A stretch of DNA of 64,000 bases from Martinezella rhizogenes. GTDB lineage: Bacteria > Pseudomonadota > Alphaproteobacteria > Rhizobiales > Rhizobiaceae. Shown in pieces: positions 23,670 to 32,876 of the stretch. The notes beneath the pieces were generated by a model. That model worked only from the letters and a program-made list of their open reading frames with translations, ran no database searches and was not told the origin of the DNA. A program made the translations under genes and the position numbers. The first letter of the stretch is position 1, and every line of letters starts with the position of its first letter. The DNA lies in NCBI GenBank assembly GCA_013322215.1, contig JAAMEZ010000058.1:372001-436000 (forward strand). Direction: 5' to 3'.

Positions 23670-24955
23670 GCAACTCGATCGTCCTCCAGAACGTCCGCAT
23701 CATCGATCCCTCGCGCGATCTCGATGAGATCGGCACGATCGTCGTCGAAGACGGCGTGATCGTTGCCTCGGGCAAAGATGCGAAGAACCACGGCATTCCC
23801 AAGGGCGCGACCGTTCGCAATTGCAATGGCCTCGTCGCCATTCCCGGCCTGGTCGATGCGCGTGTCCATGTCGGCGAGCCCGGTGGCGAACATCGCGAAA
23901 CAATTGCCTCCGCAAGCCGCGCGGCAGCCGCTGGCGGCGTCACTTCCTTCATCATGATGCCGGACACCGACCCGGTCATCGATGATATCGCTCTCGTCGA
24001 ATTCGTTCGGAAGACGGCCCGCGACACGGCCGTCGTCAACGTCTATCCGGCAGCGGCTCTCACCAAGGGGCTTGCCGGCGAGGAGATGACGGAAATCGGC
24101 CTGTTGCGGGAAGCCGGAGCCGTGGTGTTCACCGACGCGCATTCCAGCGTCCACGATAGCCAGGTTCTGCGCCGCATCATGACCTATGCGCGCGAATTCG
24201 GCGCTGTTATTTCCTGCGAGACGCGCGACAAATATCTCGGCGCTAACGGCGTCATGCATGAGGGACTGCTCGCTAGCTGGCTTGGCCTTTCGGGCATTCC
24301 GAAAGAGACCGAACTGATCCCGCTGGAGCGCGACCTTCGCATCGCGACGCTGACGCGCAGTCATTATCATGCCGCGATGATTTCGGTGCCGGAATCAGCC
24401 GAGGCGATCCGTCTTGCCCGGTCGCGCGGCGGCAAGGTCACCTGCGGTATCTCGATCAACAATCTCGCGCTCAACGAGAACGACATCGGCGAATACCGGA
24501 CCTTCTTCAAGCTCTACCCGCCGCTGCGCTCCGAGGATGATCGCACGGGCATGATCGAGGCACTGGCGGACGGTACGATCGACATCATCGTCTCCTCGCA
24601 TGATCCGCAGGACGTCGATACGAAGCGCCTGCCGTTCGGAGAGGCCGAGGATGGTGCCGTCGGGCTCGAAACGCTGCTTCCGGCCGCACTCCGGCTCTAT
24701 CACAGCGGCCAGGTCAGCCTGATGCGGCTGGTCGATGCGCTCTCGACGCGGCCGGCGCGGATCTTCGGGCTCCCGGCTGGTACGCTGAAGCCCGGTGCCA
24801 AGGCCGATATCGCGCTTGTCGATCTTGACGAGCCTTGGCTTGTCGCCAAAGACATGCTTCTGTCGCGCTCGAAGAATACGCCCTTCGAAGATGCAAGAAT
24901 GAGCGGCCGGGCGGTGGCAACCTATGTCGCCGGCACGCTGGTTCACAGTCTCTAG
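23666..24955 (+). CDS. Dihydroorotase homologue, probably non-catalytic (PyrC'/PyrX type)
   Basis: The 429-residue protein follows the type I dihydroorotase frame throughout, but key residues differ from the active enzyme. The HxH ligand pair reads RVH (PGLVDARVHVGEP) and the substrate arginine is Gly. The metal-bridging Asp after FTD is Ala, AHCED reads SCETR, the HIST histidine is Met, and TDHAPH reads SSHDPQ. It can hardly hold the zinc centre. By analogy with pyrC' of Pseudomonas, which also overlaps pyrB, it is probably a structural partner of aspartate carbamoyltransferase; an active dihydroorotase should be encoded elsewhere. Likely annotated pyrC in databases. Confidence 0.88.
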   Translation: MSNSIVLQNVRIIDPSRDLDEIGTIVVEDGVIVASGKDAKNHGIPKGATVRNCNGLVAIPGLVDARVHVGEPGGEHRETIASASRAAAAGGVTSFIMMPDTDPVIDDIALVEFVRKTARDTAVVNVYPAAALTKGLAGEEMTEIGLLREAGAVVFTDAHSSVHDSQVLRRIMTYAREFGAVISCETRDKYLGANGVMHEGLLASWLGLSGIPKETELIPLERDLRIATLTRSHYHAAMISVPESAEAIRLARSRGGKVTCGISINNLALNENDIGEYRTFFKLYPPLRSEDDRTGMIEALADGTIDIIVSSHDPQDVDTKRLPFGEAEDGAVGLETLLPAALRLYHSGQVSLMRLVDALSTRPARIFGLPAGTLKPGAKADIALVDLDEPWLVAKDMLLSRSKNTPFEDARMSGRAVATYVAGTLVHSL

Positions 24956-24986
24956 GGCGGACCTAAGGGTTTACGGAGAATAAGAC

Positions 24987-25607
24987 GTGATGGCTGATTT
25001 CTGGACTTGGCAGCTTACCCTGCAGACCGCGCTGGCCGCCGTCGTCATCGGCTATCTGCTTGGCTCGATCCCCTTCGGCCTTCTCCTGACCCGCATGGCC
25101 GGGCTCGGCGATGTGCGCAACATCGGCTCTGGCAATATCGGCGCGACCAATGTGCTGCGCACCGGCAATAAGGGGCTTGCGGCCGCAACCCTGCTGCTCG
25201 ATGCCTTCAAGGGTACGGCCGCTGTTCTTATCACCGCACATTTCTTCGGCGAAGATGCCGGCGTGCTCGCAGGCTTCGCGGCCTTCATCGGCCACATCTT
25301 CCCGGTCTGGATCGGCTTCAAGGGCGGCAAGGGTGTGGCGACCTATCTCGGCATCCTGTTAGGTCTCGCACCGCTGATGGCATTGATTTTCGCCATCGTC
25401 TGGCTGGCGATCGCCTTTACCACCCGCTACTCCTCGCTTTCCGCACTGGTTGCAACCCTTGTCATCCCGGTTGTATTGTGGATATTGGGTGTCGATAAGA
25501 TCGCCGCCGTCATGGCGCTGATGACCGTCATCTCCTGGTACAAGCACAGGGCCAATATCATCAGGCTGACCGCGGGAACGGAAGGCAAGATCGGAGCAAA
25601 GGGATAA
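24987..25607 (+). CDS. plsY: Acyl-phosphate glycerol-3-phosphate acyltransferase
   Basis: PlsY is an inner-membrane enzyme that acylates glycerol-3-phosphate with acyl-phosphate, starting phospholipid synthesis. The 206-residue sequence has about five to seven hydrophobic helices and the three cytoplasmic motifs: GSIPFGLLLTR, GSGNIGATNVLRT and GFKGGKGVATYLG. The start is either the GTG at 24987 (GGAG 8 nt upstream) or the ATG three bases on. The stop overlaps the dprA start (TAATG). Confidence 0.95.
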   Translation: MMADFWTWQLTLQTALAAVVIGYLLGSIPFGLLLTRMAGLGDVRNIGSGNIGATNVLRTGNKGLAAATLLLDAFKGTAAVLITAHFFGEDAGVLAGFAAFIGHIFPVWIGFKGGKGVATYLGILLGLAPLMALIFAIVWLAIAFTTRYSSLSALVATLVIPVVLWILGVDKIAAVMALMTVISWYKHRANIIRLTAGTEGKIGAKG

Positions 25608-26755
25608 TGGACATAGGCAGCGCAAGACGGATCGGAGTTGCGCTGACCGAAAAACAAAGGATCGCCTGGCTCAGGCTCATCCGTTCCGACAACGTCGGTC
25701 CGTCCACCTTTCGCGACCTCATCAATCACTATGGTTCAGCTGAAGCAGCTCTGGCCGCACTGCCGGAGCTTTCCCAGCGCGGCGGCTCGACGCGCGCCAT
25801 CCGCATTGCCGACGAGCGGGACGCCCTGCGGGAGCTGGAGGCTGCCCATCGCTTCGGTGCGCGCTTCGTCGGCATCGGCGAGCCGGACTATCCCCCTGCC
25901 CTTCGCGAGATCGACGGCGCGCCGCCGCTGCTTGCCGTCAAGGGCAACATGCCGACAGCAACACGGCCGGCCATCGGCATGGTCGGCTCGCGCAACGCCT
26001 CAATCAGCGGCGTCAAATTCACCGCGATGATCGCGCGCATCTGCGGCGAGGCCGGTTATGCGGTGGTTTCCGGCCTTGCGCGCGGCATCGATACGGCGGC
26101 CCATCGCGCCAGCCTCGCAACCGGCACGGTCGCCGCCATGGCGGGTGGCCTCGACCAGCCCTACCCGCCGGAGAATATCGGGCTGCTCAACGACATCTGG
26201 GACGGCAACGGGCTTGCCGTCAGCGAAATGCCATTCGGCTGGGAGCCAAGAGCGCGCGACTTTCCCCGCCGCAATCGCCTCATCGCCGGCATTTCGCTCG
26301 GCGTCGTCGTCGTCGAGGCGGCAACCCGCTCCGGCTCGCTCATAACTGCGCGTCTCGCCGGTGAATTCGGCAGGCTCGTTTTTGCCGTTCCCGGCTCGCC
26401 GCTCGATCCGCGCTGCGAAGGAACGAACGGACTGCTGAAAGACGGCGCGATGATCGTGACCGCGCCGGACGATGTCGTCGAAGCGCTGCGGCCGCTCGCC
26501 GAGCCGGATCTCTTTCGCCCGCGCCCCGCCGCACCGCCCATTGAGAGAAGCAGACCGCTCTCCACGCCGCCCGATGATGCCGAGCGCGACCACATCGTCG
26601 AGGCTCTCGGCCCGACGCCGGTCGAGATCGACGATATCGTGCGCCACACCGGCCTGCCGATATCGGCCGTTCATTCCGTTCTTCTCGAACTCGACATGGC
26701 CGGCCGGCTGCATCGGCATCCCGGCGGACTGGTGTCGATCTCCATGCTGGATTGA
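25607..26755 (+). CDS. dprA: DNA-processing protein DprA
   Basis: DprA binds incoming single-stranded DNA and loads RecA; it is widely conserved even in species not known to be competent. The 382-residue protein has an N-terminal SAM-like helical region, a Rossmann-like DNA-processing domain (GMVGSRNASISGVK, VVSGLARGIDTAAHRASL, YPPENIGLL, FPRRNRLIAGIS) and a C-terminal winged helix (about residues 325-382, ending HRHPGGLVSISML). It overlaps plsY by one base and is followed by a repeat. Confidence 0.95.
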   Translation: MDIGSARRIGVALTEKQRIAWLRLIRSDNVGPSTFRDLINHYGSAEAALAALPELSQRGGSTRAIRIADERDALRELEAAHRFGARFVGIGEPDYPPALREIDGAPPLLAVKGNMPTATRPAIGMVGSRNASISGVKFTAMIARICGEAGYAVVSGLARGIDTAAHRASLATGTVAAMAGGLDQPYPPENIGLLNDIWDGNGLAVSEMPFGWEPRARDFPRRNRLIAGISLGVVVVEAATRSGSLITARLAGEFGRLVFAVPGSPLDPRCEGTNGLLKDGAMIVTAPDDVVEALRPLAEPDLFRPRPAAPPIERSRPLSTPPDDAERDHIVEALGPTPVEIDDIVRHTGLPISAVHSVLLELDMAGRLHRHPGGLVSISMLD

Positions 26756-26816
26756 AAACTGTGACACGCGTACCAATTCTAAGCATCGCATCGTCGCGCC
26801 AAGCGCAAAAATCGCA

Positions 26817-26924
26817 TTACAGCGCCGCGCGTCACATATGACGCGCAAAGGTCGCTGTAACACGTTAAAGGTGCTGCATAATTTTATCCTTCAATCGATT
26901 CCGATTTAAGGAATTATGCAGTAG
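26817..26924. repeat. Rhizobial intergenic palindromic element (108 bp)
   Basis: Two hairpins in tandem: TTACAGCG and CGCTGTAA enclosing a GCGCGTCA/TGACGCGC pair, then CTGCATAATT..ATCCTT with AAGGAATTATGCAG. The sequence matches my memory of a high-copy element in Rhizobium, Agrobacterium and Sinorhizobium genomes. It fills the dprA-topA gap. Confidence 0.8.
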
Positions 26925-27034
26925 CCTCTTGACCGCGACGATTTCCCTGTCCATGTCGGAAGGCCGGGAAGACGGAAAAACCCGGTATCTCCCGCGTCTT
27001 ATACCGGCGCGACCTCGTATTCAGAGACTTGATG

Positions 27035-29707
27035 ATGAACGTTGTAGTGGTGGAATCGCCTGCCAAGGCCAAGACAATCAATAAATATCTGGGACCCGGA
27101 TATAAGGTTCTTGCATCCTTCGGCCATGTGCGTGACCTGCCCGCCAAAGATGGTTCGGTGCTGCCGGACCAGGATTTCGAAATGCTGTGGGAAGTCGATG
27201 GTGCCTCGCAAAAGCGCATCAAGGACATCGCCGATGCGATGAAATCCTCCGACGGCCTGATTCTCGCGACCGACCCGGATCGCGAGGGTGAAGCCATTTC
27301 CTGGCATGTGCTCGATCTTTTGAACAAGAAGCGTGTCATCAACGGCAAGCCGGTGAAACGCGTCGTCTTCAACGCCATCACCAAGAAGGCCGTGCTCGAC
27401 GCCATGGCCGAGCCGCGCGACATCGACGTGCCGCTGGTGGATGCCTATCTCGCCCGTCGCGCCCTCGACTATCTCGTCGGCTTCAACCTATCGCCGGTGC
27501 TCTGGCGCAAGCTGCCCGGCGCCCGCTCGGCCGGTCGCGTACAGTCCGTGGCCCTTCGCCTCGTCTGCGACCGCGAGTCCGAAATCGAACGTTTCATCTC
27601 GGAAGAATACTGGAACCTCTCGGCGATCCTGAAGACCCCGCGCGGCGATGAATTCGAAGCCCGCCTGGTCTCTGCCGACGGCAAGCGCCTGCAGCCGCGT
27701 GCGATCGGCAACGGCGAAGAAGCCGGCAAGCTGAAGGCTCTGCTCGAAGGCGCTTCCTACGTCGTCGACACGGTCGAGGCAAAGCCGGTCAAGCGCAATC
27801 CAAGCCCGCCCTTCACCACCTCGACGTTGCAGCAGGCCGCTTCCTCGAAGCTCGGCTTCTCGGCCTCGCGCACCATGCAGGTGGCGCAGAAGCTCTATGA
27901 AGGCGTCGATATCGGCGGCGAGACCGTCGGTCTCATCACCTATATGCGTACCGACGGCGTGCAGATGGCGCCGGAAGCGATCGATGCGTCGCGCCGCGCC
28001 ATCGCCAACCAGTTCGGCGACCGTTACCTGCCGGAAAAGGCACGTTTCTACTCCACCAAGGCAAAGAATGCCCAGGAAGCGCACGAAGCGATCCGCCCGA
28101 CCGACTTCGACCGCGTGCCGGATCGCATCCGCAAGTTCCTCGATGACGACCAGCTCAAGCTCTACGACCTGATCTGGAAGCGCGGTATCGCCAGCCAGAT
28201 GGCATCGGCCGAAATCGAGCGCACGACCGTCGAGGTCCTGGCCGACAATGCCGGTAAGAAGGCTGGCTTGCGCGCCGTCGGCTCCGTCATCCGTTTCGAT
28301 GGCTTCATCGCCGCCTATACCGACCAGAAGGAAGACGGCGAGCAGAGCGACGACAGCGAAGAAGGTGGCCGCCTGCCGGAGATCAACGCGCGGGAAAATC
28401 TCGCCAAGCAGAAGATCAATTCGACCCAGCATTTCACCGAGCCGCCGCCGCGCTATTCGGAAGCATCGCTGATCAAGAAGATGGAAGAGCTCGGCATCGG
28501 CCGCCCCTCCACCTATGCGGCAACGCTTGCGACGCTGCGCGACCGTGACTACGTGACGATCGACAAGCGCAAGCTCTTGCCGCAGGCCAAGGGCCGGCTG
28601 GTGACGGCCTTCCTCGAAAGCTTCTTCACCAAATACGTCGAATACGATTTCACCGCCGATCTGGAGGAGAAGCTCGACCGCATTTCCGCTGGCGAGCTGA
28701 ACTGGAAAGACGTGCTGCGCGATTTCTGGCGCGATTTCTTCGCCCAGATCGAAGATACCAAGGAATTGCGCGTCACCAACGTTCTCGATGCCCTGAACGA
28801 CGCGCTTGCGCCGCTCGTTTTCCCCAAGCGTGAAGACGGCAGCGACCCGCGCATCTGCCAGGTCTGCGGCACGGGCAACCTGTCGCTGAAGCTCGGCAAA
28901 TACGGCGCCTTCGTCGGCTGCTCGAACTATCCTGAGTGCAACTATACCCGCCAGCTTTCGTCCGAAGGCGGTGCGGAGGCCGAGTCCAACGGTTTGAACG
29001 AGCCGAAAGCACTCGGCACCGATCCGGTGACCGGCGAAGAGCTGACGCTGCGCTCGGGGCGCTTCGGACCCTATATCCAGCGTGGCGACGGCAAGGATGC
29101 GAAGCGCGCGTCGCTGCCGCGTGGCTGGAAGCCTGAAGATATCGATTATGAAAAGGCGATGGCGCTGATCTCGCTGCCACGCGATATCGGCAAGCATCCC
29201 GAAACCGGCAAGATGATCTCTTCCGGCATCGGCCGCTACGGTCCCTTCCTGCTGCATGACGGCGGCTATGCCAACCTCGAAAGCGTCGAGGATGTCTTCA
29301 CGGTCGGCCTCAACCGCGCGGTTACGCTGATCGCCGAAAAGCAGAGCAAGGCAGCCGGCGGCAAGGCACGCGGCGGCACGCCGGCAGCGCTGAAGGAGCT
29401 CGGCGAGCATCCGGACGGCGGCGGCGTGATTACCGTTCGCGACGGCAAATACGGCCCCTATGTCAACTGGGGCAAGGTCAATGCGACGCTGCCGAAGGGC
29501 ACGGATCCGCAGGCGATCACCGTCGAGGAAGCGCTCGCCCTGATCGCCGCCAAGGCCGGCAAGAGCGGCGGCACCACCAAGAAGGCGCCTGCCAAGGCAA
29601 AGACCGCGGCAGCCGGTGCCAAAGCGACGAAAACGACCGCCAAGCCGAAGGCAGCTGCAAAGAAGCCTGCGGCCAAGACGGCAGCGAAAAAGAAGAGTGC
29701 AGAGTGA
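27035..29707 (+). CDS. topA: DNA topoisomerase I
   Basis: TopA relaxes negative supercoils by cutting one strand. The 890-residue protein has an N-terminal TOPRIM domain (VVVESPAKAKTINKYL, ATDPDREGEAISWH), the catalytic tyrosine in GLITYMRTDG (Tyr303), one full C4 zinc finger (CQVCGTGNLSLKLGKYGAF..CSNYPEC), then further topo_C_Rpt repeats without cysteines (TLRSGRFGPYIQRG, SSGIGRYGPFLLH, VRDGKYGPYVNWG), and a Lys/Ala/Pro-rich tail. I chose the third candidate start codon (MNVVVVES); TTG and ATG lie in frame 6 and 3 bases upstream. rnr overlaps its end. Confidence 0.96.
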   Translation: MNVVVVESPAKAKTINKYLGPGYKVLASFGHVRDLPAKDGSVLPDQDFEMLWEVDGASQKRIKDIADAMKSSDGLILATDPDREGEAISWHVLDLLNKKRVINGKPVKRVVFNAITKKAVLDAMAEPRDIDVPLVDAYLARRALDYLVGFNLSPVLWRKLPGARSAGRVQSVALRLVCDRESEIERFISEEYWNLSAILKTPRGDEFEARLVSADGKRLQPRAIGNGEEAGKLKALLEGASYVVDTVEAKPVKRNPSPPFTTSTLQQAASSKLGFSASRTMQVAQKLYEGVDIGGETVGLITYMRTDGVQMAPEAIDASRRAIANQFGDRYLPEKARFYSTKAKNAQEAHEAIRPTDFDRVPDRIRKFLDDDQLKLYDLIWKRGIASQMASAEIERTTVEVLADNAGKKAGLRAVGSVIRFDGFIAAYTDQKEDGEQSDDSEEGGRLPEINARENLAKQKINSTQHFTEPPPRYSEASLIKKMEELGIGRPSTYAATLATLRDRDYVTIDKRKLLPQAKGRLVTAFLESFFTKYVEYDFTADLEEKLDRISAGELNWKDVLRDFWRDFFAQIEDTKELRVTNVLDALNDALAPLVFPKREDGSDPRICQVCGTGNLSLKLGKYGAFVGCSNYPECNYTRQLSSEGGAEAESNGLNEPKALGTDPVTGEELTLRSGRFGPYIQRGDGKDAKRASLPRGWKPEDIDYEKAMALISLPRDIGKHPETGKMISSGIGRYGPFLLHDGGYANLESVEDVFTVGLNRAVTLIAEKQSKAAGGKARGGTPAALKELGEHPDGGGVITVRDGKYGPYVNWGKVNATLPKGTDPQAITVEEALALIAAKAGKSGGTTKKAPAKAKTAAAGAKATKTTAKPKAAAKKPAAKTAAKKKSAE

Positions 29708-32082
29708 GCAGAGAACCGCGCGGCAGGAATCCATCGTCGGAACGGCGTTCCGGCAAACCCGGCCGCGCCGGTAAGGCAGGCGGCGACGCCGAGCCGATGA
29801 TGGCGATCGTCCATGGCGTGCTGCCGCCGCGCGAAGTCCTTCTGCGTTTCATCGCTGATCATCCCGAGCAGGCCTCCAAGCGTGAGCTCGCCAAGGCCTT
29901 CGGGCTGAAGGGCGAGAGCCGCGTCGCGCTGAAGGATCTTTTGCGCGAACTCGAACAAGAAGGCATGGTGCAGAAGAGCCGGAAGTCGCTCATCCGCCCC
30001 GGCGCGCTGCCGCCGATTGCCGTTCTCGATATCACCACCCGCGACAAGGACGGCATGCTGATCGGCCGCCCGGCCGAATGGGCTGATGAAAACGGCGTGG
30101 CACCTGCCGTGATGATCAAGCAATCCTCCTCGCCGGCCGGCCGTAACGGCAAGGGCAAGGCGCCGGTCGCCGGCATGGGCGACCGCATTCTTGCGAAGAT
30201 CTTCCCGGCGGTGGATCGCGGCGGCCCAGCCTATACGGCCCGCATCATCAAGGTCATCGACAAGCGGCAGGGCGCCTCGATGGGCGTCTTCCGCGAAACG
30301 CCAGGCGGCGGCGGACGTCTGATGCCGATCGAGCGGCGCGGCGAGGAAATGGTCATCGACCCGGATTATACCGGCGGCGCCAAGGATGGCGATCTGGTCG
30401 AGGTCGAAGTGGCTCGTCTCGGCCGTTTCGGCCTGCAGCGGGCCAAGGTCCTGTCGGTCGTCGGCTCCGTCGCCTCCGAAAAGGCGATCTCGATGATCGC
30501 CATCCATGCGCACGGCATTCCGCATGTTTTCCCCGCTCCCGTGATCGCAGAAGCCGATGCGGCCAAGCCCGCGACCATGTCGCACCGCGAGGATTGGCGC
30601 AGCCTGCCGCTGATCACCATCGACCCGGCCGACGCCAAGGATCATGACGACGCCGTCTATGCCGAGATGGACCCCTCACCCGACAATCCGGATGGCGTGA
30701 TCGTCACCGTCGCGATTGCTGACGTCTCCTGGTATGTGCGCCCGAACTCTCCCCTCGACCGCGAGGCGCTGAAGCGCGGCAATTCGGTCTATTTCCCCGA
30801 TCGCGTCGTGCCGATGCTGCCCGAGCGTATCTCCAACGATCTCTGCTCGCTGAAGGAGGGTGTCGACCGCCCCGCCCTCGCCGTGCGGATGATCTTTTCC
30901 AAGGAAGGCCGCAAGGCCGGGCATACGTTCCATCGCATCATGATGAAGAGTGCGGCCAAGCTTTCCTACCAGCAGGCACAGGCGGCGATCGACGGCCAGC
31001 CCGACGACAAGACCGGGCCGATGCTGGAGCCGATCCTCAAGCCGCTCTGGCACGCCTACGACATTCTGAAGAAGGGCCGCGAACGTCGCCAGCCGCTCGA
31101 GCTCGACATGCCCGAGCGCAAGATCCTGCTGAAGCCGGACGGCACGGTCGATCGCGTCTTCGTGCCGCCGCGCCTCGACGCGCACAAGCTCATCGAAGAG
31201 ATGATGATCCAGGCGAACGTCGCCGCCGCCGAGACGCTGGAGAAGCGCAAGCAGGTGCTGATCTATCGTATCCATGACGGCCCGACGCTCGCCAAGCAGG
31301 AAGTGCTGCGCGAATTCCTGGCAACCCTCGGCATATCGCTTGCCAAGGGCGGCAATGTGCGGGCCAACAGCTTCAACGGCATTCTTGCGAAAGCCGAAGG
31401 CACCGCGCATCAGACCATGGTCAACGAGATGGTGCTGCGCTCGCAGAGCCAGGCGATCTATAGCCCGGACAATATCGGGCACTTCGGCCTCAATCTGATG
31501 AAATATGCACACTTCACCTCGCCGATCCGCCGCTATGCCGACCTGATCGTGCATCGCGCGCTTGTGGGTTCGCTCGGCCTCGGCGAAGGCGGGATCACCC
31601 CGGACGAAGAAGCGTCGCTCGACGATATCGCTGCGGAAATCTCGACCTTCGAGCGCCGCGCCATGGCTGCGGAGCGTGAGACGGTGGACCGGCTCATTGC
31701 CCACCATCTTGCCGGCCGTGTCGGCGCGGAATTCGAGGCGCGGGTCGGCGGTGTCACCAAGTCGGGACTTTTTGTCACCCTGCCGGACTATGGCGCGGAC
31801 GGTTTCATCCCTATATCTACGCTCGGCACCGATTACTTCATCTACGACGAGGCCCATCAGGCGCTGACAGGCGAGAGAACGGGGCTTGGCTACCGTCTCG
31901 GCGACGATGTGACGGTGAGACTGGCGGAAGCTGTGCCGCTTGCCGGAGCGCTGCGCTTCGAGATGCTGAGCGACGGCAAACCAATGCCGACGGCGGTTCG
32001 TTCCTTCCACAAGGCGACCCGCCGCAACAAGAACCAGGCCCGCAAGGCGCCGGGCACGAGACCGCCGCGCGGCCGCAGATAA
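29704..32082 (+). CDS. rnr: Ribonuclease R
   Basis: RNase R is a processive 3'-5' exoribonuclease that degrades structured RNA and works in rRNA and tmRNA quality control. The 792-residue protein has an N-terminal winged helix (LLRFIADHPEQASKRELAKAFGL), cold-shock-like domains, an RNB domain with IDPADAKDHDDAVY (Mg-binding aspartates, about residues 305-317) and a C-terminal S1 domain (about 665-750) before a basic tail. It starts with GTG overlapping the TGA of topA (GTGA), indicating coupling to topA. Confidence 0.96.
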   Translation: MSREPRGRNPSSERRSGKPGRAGKAGGDAEPMMAIVHGVLPPREVLLRFIADHPEQASKRELAKAFGLKGESRVALKDLLRELEQEGMVQKSRKSLIRPGALPPIAVLDITTRDKDGMLIGRPAEWADENGVAPAVMIKQSSSPAGRNGKGKAPVAGMGDRILAKIFPAVDRGGPAYTARIIKVIDKRQGASMGVFRETPGGGGRLMPIERRGEEMVIDPDYTGGAKDGDLVEVEVARLGRFGLQRAKVLSVVGSVASEKAISMIAIHAHGIPHVFPAPVIAEADAAKPATMSHREDWRSLPLITIDPADAKDHDDAVYAEMDPSPDNPDGVIVTVAIADVSWYVRPNSPLDREALKRGNSVYFPDRVVPMLPERISNDLCSLKEGVDRPALAVRMIFSKEGRKAGHTFHRIMMKSAAKLSYQQAQAAIDGQPDDKTGPMLEPILKPLWHAYDILKKGRERRQPLELDMPERKILLKPDGTVDRVFVPPRLDAHKLIEEMMIQANVAAAETLEKRKQVLIYRIHDGPTLAKQEVLREFLATLGISLAKGGNVRANSFNGILAKAEGTAHQTMVNEMVLRSQSQAIYSPDNIGHFGLNLMKYAHFTSPIRRYADLIVHRALVGSLGLGEGGITPDEEASLDDIAAEISTFERRAMAAERETVDRLIAHHLAGRVGAEFEARVGGVTKSGLFVTLPDYGADGFIPISTLGTDYFIYDEAHQALTGERTGLGYRLGDDVTVRLAEAVPLAGALRFEMLSDGKPMPTAVRSFHKATRRNKNQARKAPGTRPPRGRR

Positions 32083-32114
32083 AGGACGGCTGCCGGCACG
32101 GAGGAAGCGTATTC

Positions 32115-32570
32115 ATGACGGGCAGCCCATCCGACTCCCCTATCCACTTCGGTGGGTCAGACGAGAGCGAACGTCCGCTCGGACGATCGATTTCCCGCGG
32201 CATGCTGAACCGCTGTCCGCGCTGTGGTACCGGCAAGCTCTTCCGCGCCTTCCTGAAGCCTGTCGACCGTTGTGCGGTCTGCGGCGAAAATATCTCCCAT
32301 CAACGCGCCGACGATCTGCCGCCCTATCTGGTGATCCTCGTTCTCGGCCATCTCATCGTCGGCGGTTACATGCTGACGGACATGACCTTCAAATTGCCGA
32401 TCTGGGCACATCTCGCCATATGGGCGCCCATTACCGTCATCGCAGCGCTTGCCATCATCCAGCCGATCAAAGGCGGCGTCATCGGCCTGCAATGGGCGCT
32501 CCGCATGCATGGCTTCGGCGGTCACGACGACAGCCCGGAGGAATGGGATCAAGGAAACGGCCAGCCGTGA
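32115..32570 (+). CDS. DUF983 family zinc-ribbon membrane protein
   Basis: The 151-residue protein has an N-terminal RGMLNRCPRCGTGKLFRAFLKPVDRCAVCGEN four-cysteine module followed by RADDLPPYLVILVLGHLIVGGYML and a second transmembrane helix (HLAIWAPITVIAALAIIQPIKG), the DUF983 arrangement. The zinc-ribbon should face the cytoplasm. Function is unknown; some relatives lie near cytochrome oxidase genes. It follows rnr by 32 bp, in what is probably one topA-rnr-DUF983 unit. Confidence 0.85.
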   Translation: MTGSPSDSPIHFGGSDESERPLGRSISRGMLNRCPRCGTGKLFRAFLKPVDRCAVCGENISHQRADDLPPYLVILVLGHLIVGGYMLTDMTFKLPIWAHLAIWAPITVIAALAIIQPIKGGVIGLQWALRMHGFGGHDDSPEEWDQGNGQP

Positions 32571-32876
32571 CCATGCTGTCCTCTTCATGTCGCCGATCTC
32601 TATCGACGGCAGAGATTGTTTCCGAGCATTGCGCTTCTATATCGAAAACTGCAGAGGTTTTGCTGCTTATTCGTGTTTCAGGCGAATTGCTTCACCGGCA
32701 ACCGCTTGACATGGGCAGCATTTCTTGTCTGAACATGCCGCGCGTCATAGGGACTATTCTGGAGGGTGTGATCGATCACATGAAAGCCGACCCGTCACCT
32801 GAATTTGGCCGAGCCGTGCCTTCCTGTGTTCCGCATTCGGATCGATTCGCCCGCCTCATGCCCCAGGGATTTGTTT
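32571..32876 (+). other. 306-bp gap with a candidate promoter
   Basis: No coding frame is convincing. CTTGAC (32705-32710) followed by a 17-bp spacer and TCTGAA (32728-32733) fits an alphaproteobacterial sigma-70 promoter for the transporter gene about 140 bp downstream. No terminator for the DUF983 gene is evident. Confidence 0.4.

Noticed and set aside
27488..29734. Minus-strand open frame of 748 codons opposite topA
   Set aside because: Shadow of topA; no domain, no ribosome site, and the sense gene has complete motifs.
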